Origin: Podocnemis expansa
Lineage: Eukaryota > Chordata > Testudines > Podocnemididae
Direction of reading: 5' to 3'
NCBI GenBank assembly: GCA_007922195.1
Contig: ML681997.1
Span: 6,581,156-6,645,155, forward strand
Length of the DNA: 64,000 nt
Shown here: positions 10,746 to 22,894 of the stretch, piece by piece
Position numbering within the stretch: the stretch's first letter is position 1
Layout of the letters: each line of letters begins with the position of its first letter
The notes under the pieces: generated by a model
What the model was told of the DNA's origin: nothing
The model's input: the letters and a program-made list of their open reading frames with translations, nothing else
Database searches by the model: none
Translations under genes and position numbers: made by a program

Positions 10746-11925
10746 GTCTACAGCAGTGGTTCCCAACCTTTTCTCTGCTGTGGCACACCTTGATACCTTC
10801 AAATTTTTTGAGGCACACCACCATTAAAAACTCATGAATATTCAAATTAACTTAAATTACTTATGAATATTCATGAACCACGGCACAGTGTTTCAGAAAT
10901 GCAGCTATGTGGGGTAGTAGGGGTAGCAGCGCAGGGGTGGCAAAATGGGAGGTCAGGAGTCGTGTGCAGTGACATGAGTGAGAATGGGGAGCAGGGCAGG
11001 GCAGGCGTGGCAGACGAGGACAAGGGCAGCCATGTGGGGAACAGCACAAGGGTGGCAAGAGAGGAGAAAGGAAGGGAGAACACAAATGGCTTTGTGGGGG
11101 GGCAGGAGGGAGCGGGAAGGTGGGGCAGGGGAGCACGGCGCAGCACCCACTTCCCCCTGCTCCACAGTGGCTCCCTGCCACCCAGGGCAAATCCTCACCC
11201 CACTGCTGCTCCCTCCCACCCCAGTGGGTCCCGTCCTCCCCACCCCCAGCCCCCTGCTGCCTGTGATGGACCCTCCCATCGCTGCAGGGGCCAGAACTAG
11301 CCCTCCAGCCCCCAGCTACAACCCTCCCAGAGCCACCCCACAACCCCAGCTGCACATCCCCAACCAAACAGCCACCCAACAACCCCAGCTACACACCCTC
11401 TGCTACACAGCCACTCCTACCCACCTCTGCTAGACACACTCACCTGCCCCACATGACCCCCAGCAGCCCTCCCCCCCAAGCCCTCACCTGGGCTGTTTGC
11501 AGGCTGCCTGACACGAGCTGCTCCACCCTGCGGGAGGAGATTCACACACTCCCAGCCTCCCGCAGCTCTCTGCTGGCTGGGCTTAAGGTACAGCCAGGTT
11601 TAAGGTGGATCCACCTGAACCGTGCATTTGGGCTGCTCCTGCTATTTTTAGGGGGACCCCAGAACTCCCCGTTCTAGTGCCTTCCTCTATTTTTAGGGGG
11701 CCAGAAGGCTGCCTGCCTACAAATAGGGGGCCCCAGAACTGTGTTCCAGTTTCTTCCCCCTTACTTTATCCCCTGCCTACTCCCAGCCCGGCACAGCCCA
11801 GGTGGCTGGGCTGAGCAGGGAGGAACTTTAACTCCAGGTCTCAGGCATGCTCGTGGCGCACTTTGGATGTTCCCGCGGCACACCAGTGTGCCCCAGCACA
11901 TTAGTTGGGAACCACTGGTCTACAG
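10746..11925. mobile_element. long hAT-type nonautonomous element (1164 bp) with perfect 8-bp target duplication
   Basis: The element proper is 10754-11917. Ends are CAGTGGTTCCCAACC and, complemented, CAGTGGTTCCCAACTAA. The perfect duplication GTCTACAG is at 10746-10753 and 11918-11925. The terminal 100 bp carry the 'gtggcacac' and 'cggcacaccagtgtgcc' words typical of this family. The middle is GC-rich, unrelated DNA with Pro-rich open frames on both strands and no transposase motif, so it looks like filler or captured sequence. It is distantly related to 53567-54036. Confidence 0.88.
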
Positions 11926-12400
11926 CATGATTAAACAGCCCTTTGGCCTGAACCTAATGAGCCTGAGTCAGCTGCCCTTGGGCAGCTGTGAGTTTTCAGT
12001 TGCAGAATAGGTACGCCTGCTCTATGCCTTCCTCACCCAGCTGTATCATGAAGACATATTTTCTTTCTCCCACCATTTATTTTGAGACGGTGTCAAGAGC
12101 TTGTGATGGGAACGTCTTTGTTTAGAACAGAGTTAATGGGAATAAGTAGGTTAACTTCTCTGGAGGGTGTGTAGGTAGTGATTTCAGGGGCTCCTCACAG
12201 AGGACAAGGGATAGATCTAGCCTTCACGATGTCAGTAGCTTTCTGGCTTTCAGTCTGTGCACAGGCTGTCCTTTTCCTGAACAGGCTCCCTGGCTTGAAC
12301 CCTTTGTAAGGAAAGCTTGTTCCCTGAGAGTCTAACAGCACTTTCAGATTGGTGCATGAGAGCAGGTGTGACGGATGCAGAGTGACTCCCAACTGAGTAA
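11926..12400. other. intergenic, nothing recognised
   Basis: No coding potential or repeat identified. Confidence 0.5.
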
Positions 12401-12503
12401 AATAAAAAAGGAGTCCTGTGGCACTTTTAAAGACTAACAAATTTATTTATTGCATGAGCTTTCGTGGGAGAAAATTCTACTTCATCAGACACTTGAAGAT
12501 GGA
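12401..12503. mobile_element. foldback element, left arm fragment
   Basis: aaaaaaggagtcctgtggca, then aagactaacaaatttattta, gcatgagctttcgtgggaga, ttcatcagacacttgaagat. The opposing arm is absent. Confidence 0.8.
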
Positions 12504-14533
12504 GAACTGCTCCTTGAAGTGACAGCCTACTTATGGATGCCATTGCAGTTGGTTTGAGATATTTCTGGCCCTGCTCCAGATGATTTTGGCAGCAATGTGA
12601 TGCTAAATCCGGTCATGCTGCTCTTCTTGGCTGTTGTGTGGTTATTTGTAATCTGCATTTGATTTTTCATCAGGTTAATCTGGTTTTCCTCCAGGCTGTT
12701 GTCTGTCTGTTGATAACTTCTATGCACTAATGTCTTGCTGCTGTAGTCTTAGTTGTTGAAGTGCCATGTCCTTGGGCTCCCAGACAATTGTCAGCCTATT
12801 TATTTCAGTTTTCTTGTTCCCCTGGAACGAGTCTGTCCTTTTATTTCTTGACTTCATTTTCCTTCCAGCAGCTCTCCTGGAGAGGCATTGCCAAAACTAG
12901 TACCAGAGGAGAGGGCTCAACTCCAGGGGCTTCTACAGAATTGGTTTCTTTGTGGGACAGCAGTGCACGAGGGACTCAAGCATGCATTTAAAGTTATTAA
13001 GTGCTTAGCTGTTTAATCAGGGCTTTGGGCTTTATAAGATAATTCCAACACATTAGTCTCTAAACAGACAGCTGGTGCAGATCAGCCAGCACTGGCTGGC
13101 TGAACTCATGGCATGACATTCCTCTAACACAGCTGACTGTTGTATTCTGCACCAGATTTCTTTTGGGAATAAGGTGTTTAAAGAAACCTCAAACACAAAA
13201 AATTATGTACTAATTGTCACAGAAGTGCAGCCTGATAAGTGTTGAATCTGGGATATCACATCTTGAATTCAAACCTGTTTACTCTTCTAGCTTGTGCTGA
13301 CCTCCAGATATGTTTCTGTTGATGACTGTCTCTCTAGATGTCTTTATCATCCAGCACAACAGCGTGTGGAGCTACACACTTTACTGAATCACTCGTGCAC
13401 CCATCTTAGAACCAGGGAACAGTCAATAGCCTCCACAGACCCCAAGTTCTTCAATACCCAGGAATGCACCCCAAGATAATACTGCCTGCGGCTGCACAAA
13501 GATCATTAATCAGTTTGTTTCCCCTTCTGACTGAGGAAGTCATGCACCAACTTCTGTTACCGAGCTAAGATTTCTAGACACTTCAATTCAAAACCACACT
13601 GGTTAAGATCAAATATTAAACAAGTTTATGAAGTACGTAAAAATAGATTTTAGGTGATTTTTTTACATTGTAGGCTTATGAGATCAGGAGTTACCAAAGA
13701 AATAAAAATCAGAATGCAACTCAATTCAAACAGGATTTGAATCTATAAATGTCTCACCTTGAGAGAGGGTCCAAACAGGCTTGCAACGCTTGAATTCACC
13801 GGCTATGTTTGCTTTGGGTCTGCATCTCCCCCTTCTGCCCAAAAAGTTTTTGTATTTTAGGTGTTTCTTCAGGCGTTGCTCTGTGGGAGAGTGAAGGCAA
13901 GTGGTCATGTCACTCCGTTTTTATAGTTCATTGCAGCTTCATGGAACAAATGAATTTTGTGACTTGGAGGTTTATCTTGTTACGTTGTCAGTATTACAGT
14001 ATGTGTGTGCCCCTCTTCAAGAAGCTCCGCTGTAAACAAACCATGTTAGGGGAAATCTATCCTAGAAGGGGTCATAGTCATCAGTGCTGTCTGGCCACCC
14101 CATTGATATGCTGAAAAGCTGTTTGTGGCAGTTTTCTACCTTGCACTATGTTCAAGTAGAATTTGCAGCCATATTTTATAACTCCACATGCTAAAGTAGC
14201 ACATACACGCCAACAAGATATCACCGTTCACCACACAAAGTGTACAGTGCGTTTCATAATTATGTGACACCAATGAATATGGGGTTTCTGGGGTGATGCT
14301 CTCAGACACAGAGTGTCACATCAATACTGCTGAGTGTCTGACTCCCAAGTACACCTTTCCTAGGCCAGTCCGCTACCATACGGAGACTCTACTGTTCTCA
14401 GCCCTATCTCAGTGACGCTCCAAATGCCCTATCTAGTTTATGTACTGTTCTTAGACTAGAGAAGAGAGCTGTGCTGTTTTCTTGTTCGCTGGGGAGAGTT
14501 AATAAATGGCAGTGAGTGAACGATTCGTGGGGT
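12504..14533. other. intergenic, nothing confidently recognised
   Basis: A short 'taagtgcttagctgtttaat' stretch near 12995-13020 resembles the old palindromic repeats elsewhere. 13550-14300 has a uniform texture like a retroelement body, but no paired terminal repeats or protein motifs were found. Confidence 0.4.
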
Positions 14534-14640
14534 AGAATCATAAAAATACAGGGCTGGACAGAACCTGAGGAGGACATTTAATGCATTCCCCCCATACGGA
14601 GACAGCACCAAGTAAATGTCGACTGTCTGTAGCGAGGTAG
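14534..14640 (-). repeat. CR1 LINE 3' end relic
   Basis: On the + strand it starts tagaatcataaaaatacagg, then gggctggacagaacctgagg, the complement of the CR1 3' end (cf. 56245-56539). Diverged and truncated. Confidence 0.6.
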
Positions 14641-15354
14641 TGTCCCTGCTCTGGCAGCAAAGGGATTAAAAGCCCTTTAAAAAGGGAGCAGCCAATATTG
14701 CATTTGTGTCCCAGGCACCTACTAGTCTGGTTTCGCAAACTTCCATGAAGAAATCACCACCTGCTGCTGCACTGCGAGGGCAGGTCTCATTTTAGTGTTG
14801 CTAGACTGCAGGACTGGGGACAGCTCCGTACAAAGTCCTGGAAAGTGGCCTGCTGTATTTGAAAAGTTCTGCAATCTCTGCTTGTCATCCTGTAACTACA
14901 TAATGACGTGATCTCACCAGTCTGTGCTTGCTTGCTGGAACCAGAAATGGTTCTCCCCATGTCCTGCTGCTGTGCAACCATCAGCAGCAACTGGGAATTG
15001 TTTCATTCTATGGTTTGCATCAAAGTTGCTTGCAAGAAATCGCAATGTTCTTCATGACAGCCCCTGCCCGGGCTCTGGAAGTACTGCAGGATAAGGCATG
15101 AGGTGATCGTGATGCTCACAGTAAGAGTGCACAGCTAAGTGGGCTCCATGGTTCTCAGGCTATAACATACATGCGGCTAAGCCAGGCTTTCAGAAAAAAG
15201 ACGTGAAAATTATGGATTCTTTGCTGTCGATATCAGGGAAGGAAGGAGGAAATTGCGTCAGGGGAGGTTGAAGTCATGTTACCATTCCACCTTACGACAA
15301 TGTTTGATCCTGTGAGACATCACAAGCCTCCCCCCCCAACCTCCGAGGCTAGTT
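14641..15354. other. intergenic, nothing recognised
   Basis: No coding potential or named repeat seen. Confidence 0.5.
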
Positions 15355-15536
15355 GCACTGTGGGATAGGTACCCATGGTGCACCGCTCTGTGCATCCATG
15401 CAAGTGCTGCTCATGAAGATTCACTGCAATGACATAAGGGGCATGGTGTGGACACGTCTGACTGATTTATAAACTGTGGCAGCTGGATGTTGACTTAAAT
15501 TAAATCAGTCTAACTCTGTAGTGCAGAAATGTCCCA
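15355..15536. mobile_element. Harbinger-like miniature element fragment
   Basis: gcactgtgggataggtaccc, atgcaagtgctgctcatgaa, catggtgtggacacgtctga, then gttgacttaaattaaatcag. This wording is typical of one half of a GTATGTCTACAC-ended family. The outer end is too worn to place. Confidence 0.5.
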
Positions 15537-16232
15537 AGTTGCTGTTGGATTGGAGTCTATTGGTTGTAATTTTCATTTCGTAAGGAGCATCGATAACTTC
15601 AGAAGTTCCACCCTCCCACCCCACCTCCAATAATTTCAAGGAAACCAGACTCATTCATTTCAGTGACGTTACTCTGGATTTCCACCAGGGCAAATGGAAA
15701 ATGCAACTTCTTTTACAGTAAAGTGTCTGTTCAAGCCAACCCTTGCTGGAAATAAATGGAAAACTAAAATACTAACAAAAGACACTACCAGAAGTGTGTT
15801 ATGTGTGGTGGTAGCAGCTGGAATCTGAGATCCACTTGGAGATACCCATGAAAAAAAAATAGCAATGTTGGAGAATTATTGCATCCTGGTGTGGCTGCTT
15901 CATAATGGTTCCTGGACGCTATATTTTCCTTTAAAGAAGAATGGATTGTGAGCTAGGGGGGGAAGAAAGAGGAAAGAATAAACCAGCAGTGAGACCAGCT
16001 AAGCCGGCATGGTATAAAAATGAGCATGACTAAAACTAAATTTGCGTGGGGCAATAGAGGTGCCAAATGGAATGGAAAGAGCCCAAACCAGGCTGATCAG
16101 TTAACGCACTTTGCCAGCTGGGTCACAGAAGATGGTGAGCTTGAATGTGAGAAACTTGCAGACTGGGGAGTGCTGGAAGAGTGTGGACTAACATCTCAGG
16201 AGTTGTGTATGTCGAGCATAAATCACTGAGAC

Positions 16233-16667
16233 TAAGGCTATATCTACAGTAGCAAATTAGTCCACATTAAAGAGAACTAATTTGCTCCCTGTCTACACTA
16301 GGCTTGCCTAATTTGAACTAAAAAAATTTTTAGTTCGAATTAAGCAAACCTTAGTTCGAAGTAGTTAGTTTAAACGATTAGTTTGAACTAAACCCTTAGT
16401 TCAAACTTACTTCGAACTTTAGTTCAAACTAGCATGATGTAGTCATGCTAGTTTGAACTAAATAAGTTCAAACTAAGCAGTTAGTTCAAACTAACCATGT
16501 TTTTTTAGTTTGAACCAACTTTTAGTTCGAACTAGCCATGCTTTTTTTAGTTTGAAGTAAAAAGTTAGTTCAAACCAAAAGACTATGGTTAATTTGTGCT
16601 AACTCTGAACTGCTTCGTTCAGACTAAGGAAGATCAAACTAAGCGGTTAGATGTAGACATAGCCTAA
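16233..16667. mobile_element. PIF/Harbinger-like miniature element (429 bp) with TAA target duplication
   Basis: The element proper is 16236-16664. Left end GGCTATATCTACAGTAG, right end complemented GGCTATGTCTACATCTAA, flanked by TAA on both sides. A 3-bp T-A-A duplication fits PIF/Harbinger. The interior is an array of 'agttcgaact / agtttgaact' words in both orientations and folds almost entirely on itself. No transposase. Confidence 0.8.
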
Positions 16668-17675
16668 AAGCCCAACTGTATGAACAGTAGTGCGCCCCAC
16701 AGAACAAGGTTGATAAAGAGGTGGGACGTTTGCGTCTTAAGAGGCGTGAGATGGAGACAGATTGTGAAATGAAAGTATTGAGGTGGAAGCTGAGGTCCGT
16801 GTGTGGCTGACAAAATCCAGGAAATGTGACTTTGCTGGGTTGGAAGCACAGAGGATGACTGATGGGGCCTGTCAAAGATAGCGTGGGAGGAAAGAGAAGC
16901 TGAGGAAGGGACGGACGGCTTGCATCAAAGTAGATGGTAAATAGACAGACCTTTGTGCTGTGGCGGCTGCCTTGGACAGAGGGAGATGGTGGATGTTTGC
17001 ATGACGACCCAATCGTAGTTGATGGGATAAGGGGAAGAAACATCCTGTTCTGCTTTGCGTTCAGTGAATCCAGGTGGATGAACCTGGACTGACTACAGAG
17101 CCTGCTGTCATTTTGAATCAGCTGGTAGAAATATTCACTATTACGAGACTGCCAGCTCCTGCTGTTTCTGCCACAAGGGAGGGATTGTATTTGTAGTGCC
17201 TGCCTCCTTTGATATTAAGTAATCTCCCCTGCACTGCGTGGCCACTGGAGGCTATTTTTGTAAAGATTCTCCTGTACCCACATCTGGTCTTAATAAAACA
17301 ACAATGCAGAGAAACTTCCTGATTTCTGTTTCCTGAATCAACAGCTCGGTCATGAGATCCAGATAAACTTGGGGCTGATAATTTTCTGCAAAGTAATTGC
17401 CGTTCCTTTTCCAAGCAGGAAATGCTCTGTCTGTTTGTAAACAGCTGGGTTAATTCTTAGGTCCAGGTGACACCATCATGGAGAGAATTAAGGTTATATT
17501 TCCTTTTAAACCAACGCTAACAAAAAGTTACTGGTTTAAAAATATTCCCTAAACAGTAGGGACTCAGGGAATTCAGTTAGCTCTGCAAGTCAGTCCGCAG
17601 GTGGGTTTCAAAATCAGCCTTTACTTTGCCCAAGTGTCTAAGCCAGTTTTTATCTACATGTAGGGGACCATAACC
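16668..17675. other. intergenic, nothing recognised
   Basis: A minus-strand open frame at 16639-17043 overlaps the Harbinger-like end and has no recognisable family. No repeat is named in the rest. Confidence 0.45.
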
Positions 17676-17828
17676 TAGTGATTCTCAACTTTTTGTGGGT
17701 TGCAACACTCTTGGCAGCATATTGCAACTCTACAGGAGCCCACCCACCTCAGGCCAAATCCAGCCATCTCCCTGGCTCTCCGCGACACATTTACCAGTGT
17801 GTGGTGACACAGTGGTTGAGAACCACTG
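17676..17828. mobile_element. hAT-type miniature element (CAGTGGTTCTCAACC ends)
   Basis: Left TAGTGATTCTCAACT, right complemented CAGTGGTTCTCAACC. The interior 'gttgcaacactcttggcagc' and 'gtgtggtgacacagtggttg' match the copy at 27437-27593. The flanking 8-mers do not match, so the target duplication has decayed. Confidence 0.75.
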
Positions 17829-19474
17829 CAACCTATTGTCATATAGCTGTCCTGCTGATCAGTGTGCTCTTTGGCTGTACACTGGGAGCCCCTACACCTA
17901 TTTCTCCAGCTTATATTGGATGCAGGGTGGTCTCGGCTAATTATCCAAGGGAGGTCAGGGTAGAGCCGTGGAACACCTGGCTTCCATGGTGGGAAGGATT
18001 CCCGAATTTATCAGTAGCTGGTGCACCTGAGCTTGGAGGGAGGAAACAAGAGAAATCCTCAAATCACCTGGTGACTGACTTGGGGGGGAGTTGAATGCTA
18101 CCTTCCATTTAAGGAGGTTCTCGTGCCACATGTGTGATGGCTACCATCTTGGCTGATAAACTAGGGACTTCCTGAACTAAAAGCATGAGCTGCTACAGGT
18201 TGTACTAAAGACCCCCGTTCCTCTGGCTGTTGCTGCCACAGACTCATGTTGTCTACAGGTTTGGCAAAGAAGGGGACCTGTCACACACAATCATTTGTGG
18301 CCGTGCAAGCTACCAAGCAGCAATTTCTTCACCTGGCACTCCCCTGTGCCAGGGACGCCATGAGCACACCTCCAATGGCCTGCCTGCAGCTTCCCGCCTC
18401 CTGTGGTGTATTTAAAGCTATTGCAGAGCAGATGTCTTGTGGGGCTTTATTCTCTCTGCAGGAAACATGGGGCTCCCATTGAAATCAATGGGGATGGTGT
18501 CCCCATTTGCTGTGGGGAGAGGTGGAGAGAAGAGGGCCCCTCGCATGCAGGGGCTGCGTGTGACTGCCCTCCCTTTTCTCAAGAAGCATTATTGCCATGG
18601 ATCCAGCATGCAGTGTGTGCTACAGATAGACTGCACTCCTATGGGATTAACTGGCACCAAGGGAACTGTTGGAATCTCAATGAAGTTGAAGGGTTCAACC
18701 ATTTCCCTGTTGACTTTTCTTTCCGTAAACCCTTACACAAGCTGACATGATTGGCAGGTGTTTAACACAGGACCAGTGCTGAAGAGGCAGTGGGGGGAGC
18801 AACTAACAGGCCAAGACTCGAGTGTTTTGGGGCAGATGATAGCTTGTGCGGAGTGTGCCTATGGTGCGAATAGCAGGTGGCTTTTTCTTCATTACACGCG
18901 TTCAGCTCAGCAGCTAAAATTGAAAGTGTGGGCCAACAAGGACACCACTTTAGCTGTGATGCTCTTTGGGTCACATTTTTAGGTAGGCAGAGCCCCATGA
19001 GCATAATGTACTGGGTACAGGTGCCTTCCATTTGGCTGCACAATCCCCCCAACTGCTTATGACACAGTTGCTTGGGTCCTCTGACAGCTAATCATTTGCC
19101 TAATTTGCAAGCAAACCGTTGGTAAATAAATGGTCCTCTCGCTTTTAAAAATTTAGCTGTCGAACTGGGGAGGCTTTAATTTCATGTATACTGCACCTTT
19201 AAGTTTTAAACACTATTACCCCCCCCAGCAGTCAGTCTTCAGTCATCTTGTTGGAATACAGACTGCCAGAAGAGGCACATACACTGTGCTCTCCTGTGAA
19301 GACTTGATTTTTGTGCTTTCTTGTTTTGCTGATTTCTTAATCTTACTTTTCAGGCAGAGCAATTAATTATTAATTAATATTATTAATTATTTGTCCAAGT
19401 CAGGGAGCAATGACTAGCTCTTATCAGAATTAGTTTCTTTGCAAACTGCAGACGTGCATGTACACCTCCACCCT
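17829..19474. other. intergenic, nothing confidently recognised
   Basis: Several short open frames with no family resemblance. An A/T palindromic run lies at 19364-19393. Confidence 0.45.
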
Positions 19475-19479
19475 TATAT

Positions 19480-19516
19480 GCATATGCATGTGTGCGCACG
19501 CGCACACACACACAGA
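19480..19516. repeat. alternating purine-pyrimidine tract (GTGTGCGCACGCGCACAC)
   Basis: A mixed TG/CG/CA dinucleotide run, self-complementary around gtgcgcacgcgcac and prone to Z-DNA. Confidence 0.75.
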
Positions 19517-19554
19517 GGAGTTATCAATGCATCATCCTCTGTAATCATCCGGCT

Positions 19555-19650
19555 GGAAAAATTGTTATTCAGTGTTATTGATGGTGTGCAAAGCATGGTA
19601 CAAAATTCGGAGGACAGCTTTCCTCTTGGAGCTTACAGCCATGCCATCTT
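19555..19650 (-). repeat. L2-like relic
   Basis: 'gatggtgtgcaaagcatggt' followed by 'ctcttggagcttacagcc' matches the complement of the usual L2 3' wording. Diverged. Confidence 0.45.
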
Positions 19651-19929
19651 TCCTGGTGGAAACTCTCAGAATAGAATAGAATAGAATTCTAGAAAGGTAG
19701 TTTTCTGCTGTTTGCCTAGGAAGGGCCCTGTCAAAATTTATGTTCAAGTAGCTGGGTAGCCTAAAGAAAATGTATAACTGTGTACAAGTGCCCTCACCCA
19801 TCCTTTATAGCCACTGATGGTGCACCTCAGTTCTCATTTGGCTGGTCTTGCTACTGGCTCCAGTGCAGGGAAATGGATAGAAATGGAAATTGAACTACTT
19901 CGTATTAATAGTGAGTGGTTATTGTTTGT

Positions 19930-20165
19930 TTGTATTACAATAGCACCAAGGAATCCCAACCATGGCCCCATTGTGCTAGGAGCTGTTCAAAGTGAGACGA
20001 AGAGTCCCTGCCTTGGAGAGCTTTAAAATTTAGACAGACAAACAACAAGTGAGACAGAAAGGTGAAGTGACATGGCCAAGATCATGCAGTAGATCAATGA
20101 CAGAAGCAGGATTAGAACCCAGTTGCCTTATTTGCCAATTCAGTGCTTTACTTACTAGACTACAT
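19930..20165 (-). repeat. L2/MIR-like repeat relic
   Basis: Complement of an L2/MIR 3' region: ttacaatagcaccaaggaat, ccccattgtgctaggagctg, gtccctgccttggagagc, then catggccaagatcatgcagt and gattagaacccagttgcc. Confidence 0.7.
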
Positions 20166-20196
20166 TGTCCTGAAGTGGTAAAAGGTTGGAAAGATC

Positions 20197-20450
20197 CAAG
20201 CCCAGGGACTAAAAGACAGGAATTTCTGGGCTTTGCTCCTGGATTCAACAGTGATTCACTTTATAGTCTTGGGCAAGTGAGTTAGGCTCAATCCTCAAAG
20301 GTGTTTAGGTGCCTAATTCTCATTGATTTCAACAGGAGTTACATTTGAGGGTCTTAGTTGTAATCCCTCTGCCTCAGTTCACCCTTCTCTAAGACTGGTT
20401 AGTAACAGTAACACCTACTTAACTCACGGGGCTACTTGTGATTTAAACTA
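20197..20450 (+). repeat. MIR-like relic interrupted by an old palindromic repeat
   Basis: The MIR core (ctggattcaacagtgattca, cttgggcaagtgagttaggc) is followed by an inserted cattgatttca-type repeat (20283-20352), then by the MIR continuation (ctctgcctcagttcaccctt, taacacctacttaactcacg). Confidence 0.55.
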
Positions 20451-21374
20451 GGTACAAACACATAGGTCCGAGTTCTTATTCTCACCAAGACTCTTTTATG
20501 CTGATGCTGCAATGTAAAGAGGCCTTAGAGTGAATGAGAGTCAGCCCCTGCCAATAGTTCAATGGGATTTAAACGTGTGCTTCAGTACTTTGCTGACTTG
20601 AGCTCTTTAATGAAGTTAAGCAGAGCGGGGAGGAAAAACAAAGTGCCAGAAATATTAATAGAGCCCACAGATACTCAATCTTTGGTTCAGAGTAAAACTC
20701 CAACCACTCACTTTCCTGTGAAGTTCTGTGGAATACTGATAAACTAGCACAGCTGAGTTATTTAAAATGGTATCTGCCCTTTCAGGCTATTTTTAGCATT
20801 GACTTGAAAATTGTGTATCCCATTGTGTCCACTCTTGGCTGCATTATAACTGCGTTACTGTCTTTTACAGGGAACCTTTTGTTGTTTTATCCTGTCCTCG
20901 GTGGAGGACTTTGATTTAGCCACAGCTGCCATGCCCCATCTCAGTCTCTTTAGCACCATCAGAAATGTTGCAGTGGAGGACGGGCTGCTTTTAAAGAAAT
21001 GGCTCCATGGAGATCAGTTACAAACCGCTGTAAATTTTTCTGCTGCTTGGGAGCAGCTTCCGGTTACTGGGATTATAGAAGGATTAGCCAACTGTTGAGA
21101 GCCCTGCATTGTTGACTGGCCTTATTAATCTTTGGTCCACACAAAGGTACTTGTTCCATGCAAGGCATGTCCATTGAGTTGCATACATGTGGCAAATCTG
21201 GGGAGATATGTGGTCATTTGTGAAGAATGAACTAATTCAAATCTGCCTGTCCCCAACCTCATCAAAGTCCAGCCTAAAAGACTCACTTCTTCTGTGAATT
21301 TCATGCATAAAAATATTCAATTAGGGCACTATTTTCTTTTTTAATTTACAGTAATTGAGAAGAAAAAAAGTCTT

Positions 21375-21470
21375 ATGGTTAAGGTGTTGGTCTGGTCCTT
21401 AGAAGAGCCACTTTCAACTCCTCCCTCTATCCTAAACTTTCTATATAACCTTGGGCAAGACAATGGGAAA
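21375..21470 (+). repeat. MIR-like relic
   Basis: tggttaaggtgttggtctgg, then tataaccttgggcaagacaa; diverged from the MIR core. Confidence 0.5.
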
Positions 21471-21769
21471 ACTCAAGGGATGCTCGCAGAGGTGTGCACA
21501 GAAATAAAAATTTGGCCACTCTGGGAGGGGTCCTCTCTCACTGCTCTGGCCCTGGAAGAGTTTTTTTTTCCCCCTCTGCTGATTCAGAGCCTCTGTACAC
21601 ATTTGCCTCCTCTCTGGATATGTACTCACAAGACTGGGTTACAGTGAGAAAAAGCCATCCCAATGGTTATAGCTGCCTGCTGTGCCCTGCATAATATCCG
21701 TGAAGCAAAGGGGCAAATTTTCCAGCAGAAAAGATGGAATGGCTTTCTTCTGAGTTTAACCAGACAGAC

Positions 21770-22140
21770 AGAAGGGCTTGCCAGGCGCGCCAGCTCCTGC
21801 TTCCTCCACCCAGCCAGCAGCAACTGAGCTGGGGCTGTGGGGCCAGCTGGCTCCCGCATCGCCTGCCCGTCCAGCAGCCGCTGAGCCCAGGCAGTGGGGC
21901 CAGCTGGCTCCCTCACCCCCTGACTGGCTGGCAGCTGCCAAGCCTGGGCAGCAGGGCCAGCCAGCTCCGGGATCCACCATCCAGGCAGCAGCCGGGGTGC
22001 CCCATGGTCCCTCCCCCCATCCCACCAGCAGCGGGGGACGTAGGGCAGGGGGATCCTTGCCATGGGCACTCTCCAGGTGAGAGCCAGGCAGGGGATTGGG
22101 TGGCAACATGGCCCTGCCAGGGGGCCATGTTGCCACACCT
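21770..22140. repeat. GC-rich segment with 57-bp tandem repeat
   Basis: GGCCAGCTGGCTCCC begins at 21841 and 21898, and a variant at 21955, giving a 57-bp period over about three units. Both strands have Ala/Pro/Gly-rich open frames caused by composition. The right end carries a 38-bp segment whose complement occurs at 23616-23656. Confidence 0.7.
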
Positions 22141-22408
22141 CTCAGGGTGCTCCTCTGCTGAATTGAAATAGCAAGTCCCATTTGAGATGCCACCTCAGTC
22201 GAATCAGTTGTGCACAGGTAACCCCTGATGCAAGGAAAGGAACCTCAGATATGTGTATAAATGGGTATTGTTCATTACCGTGATGTACTGATAGCTTAAT
22301 AGGACACAACTGTCGACTTTTTATTAAGGTACTCATACTGAAAGAGGCAGAGTTACAACAATGAGAGGTAGAGTTTTTGTATGCTTTTTATTTCCCTTAA
22401 AGTTAAAC

Positions 22409-22428
22409 GGGGGTGGGGGTGGGGGATG
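22409..22428 (+). repeat. G-rich run with quadruplex potential
   Basis: Three runs of five G plus a final GG, separated by single T bases or AT. Confidence 0.5.
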
Positions 22429-22894
22429 GTGAAGTTTTTTCTATACACAGGGATGTCTCTGGACTCCTCTCAATGAAACTTCCATGGAGGTGCTCTGCAA
22501 GCTTCTCCAGAGAGTTTCTAGGCATTGTAGTCTTGTATTTTCCACTATGGTAGGACGCATTCTCACTCCAGTCACAAACTACTGCAATGGTTCTTCCTGA
22601 AGTTAACAGACAGGTGGCATATGGGCCCAAGTGGCTTCAGGACACCAGCAACAGCTATTCTGTCTGCATCTTTGTTAAAATCAAGTGGGAGCTTCCAGCT
22701 ACGGAAATTGGTGCCAGTATTCAATGCATTTGCCTTGTAATTTCAGGCAACCAACTAGTTCCTTTCTCATTTCCCGCACTCCTGGCTAGCCATACTCACC
22801 AGATTTGGTGCTGTGATTGGCACTGGACACAAGCACACTAAGTGTCAATGAGCAAGTCTTATTTAAAACTGTAAGAGGGGCAAGAGAAGGGAAT

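Noticed and set aside
10863..11433. Overlapping 145- to 173-codon frames on both strands
   Set aside because: They lie inside the hAT element's GC-rich interior, are low-complexity, and show no transposase or other family motif.
16020..16229. 69-codon + strand open frame just before the Harbinger-like element
   Set aside because: Short, no family, no splice context. It is within chance length for this amount of sequence.
21626..22193. 145- to 170-codon frames on both strands
   Set aside because: Composition-driven frames over a 57-bp minisatellite.
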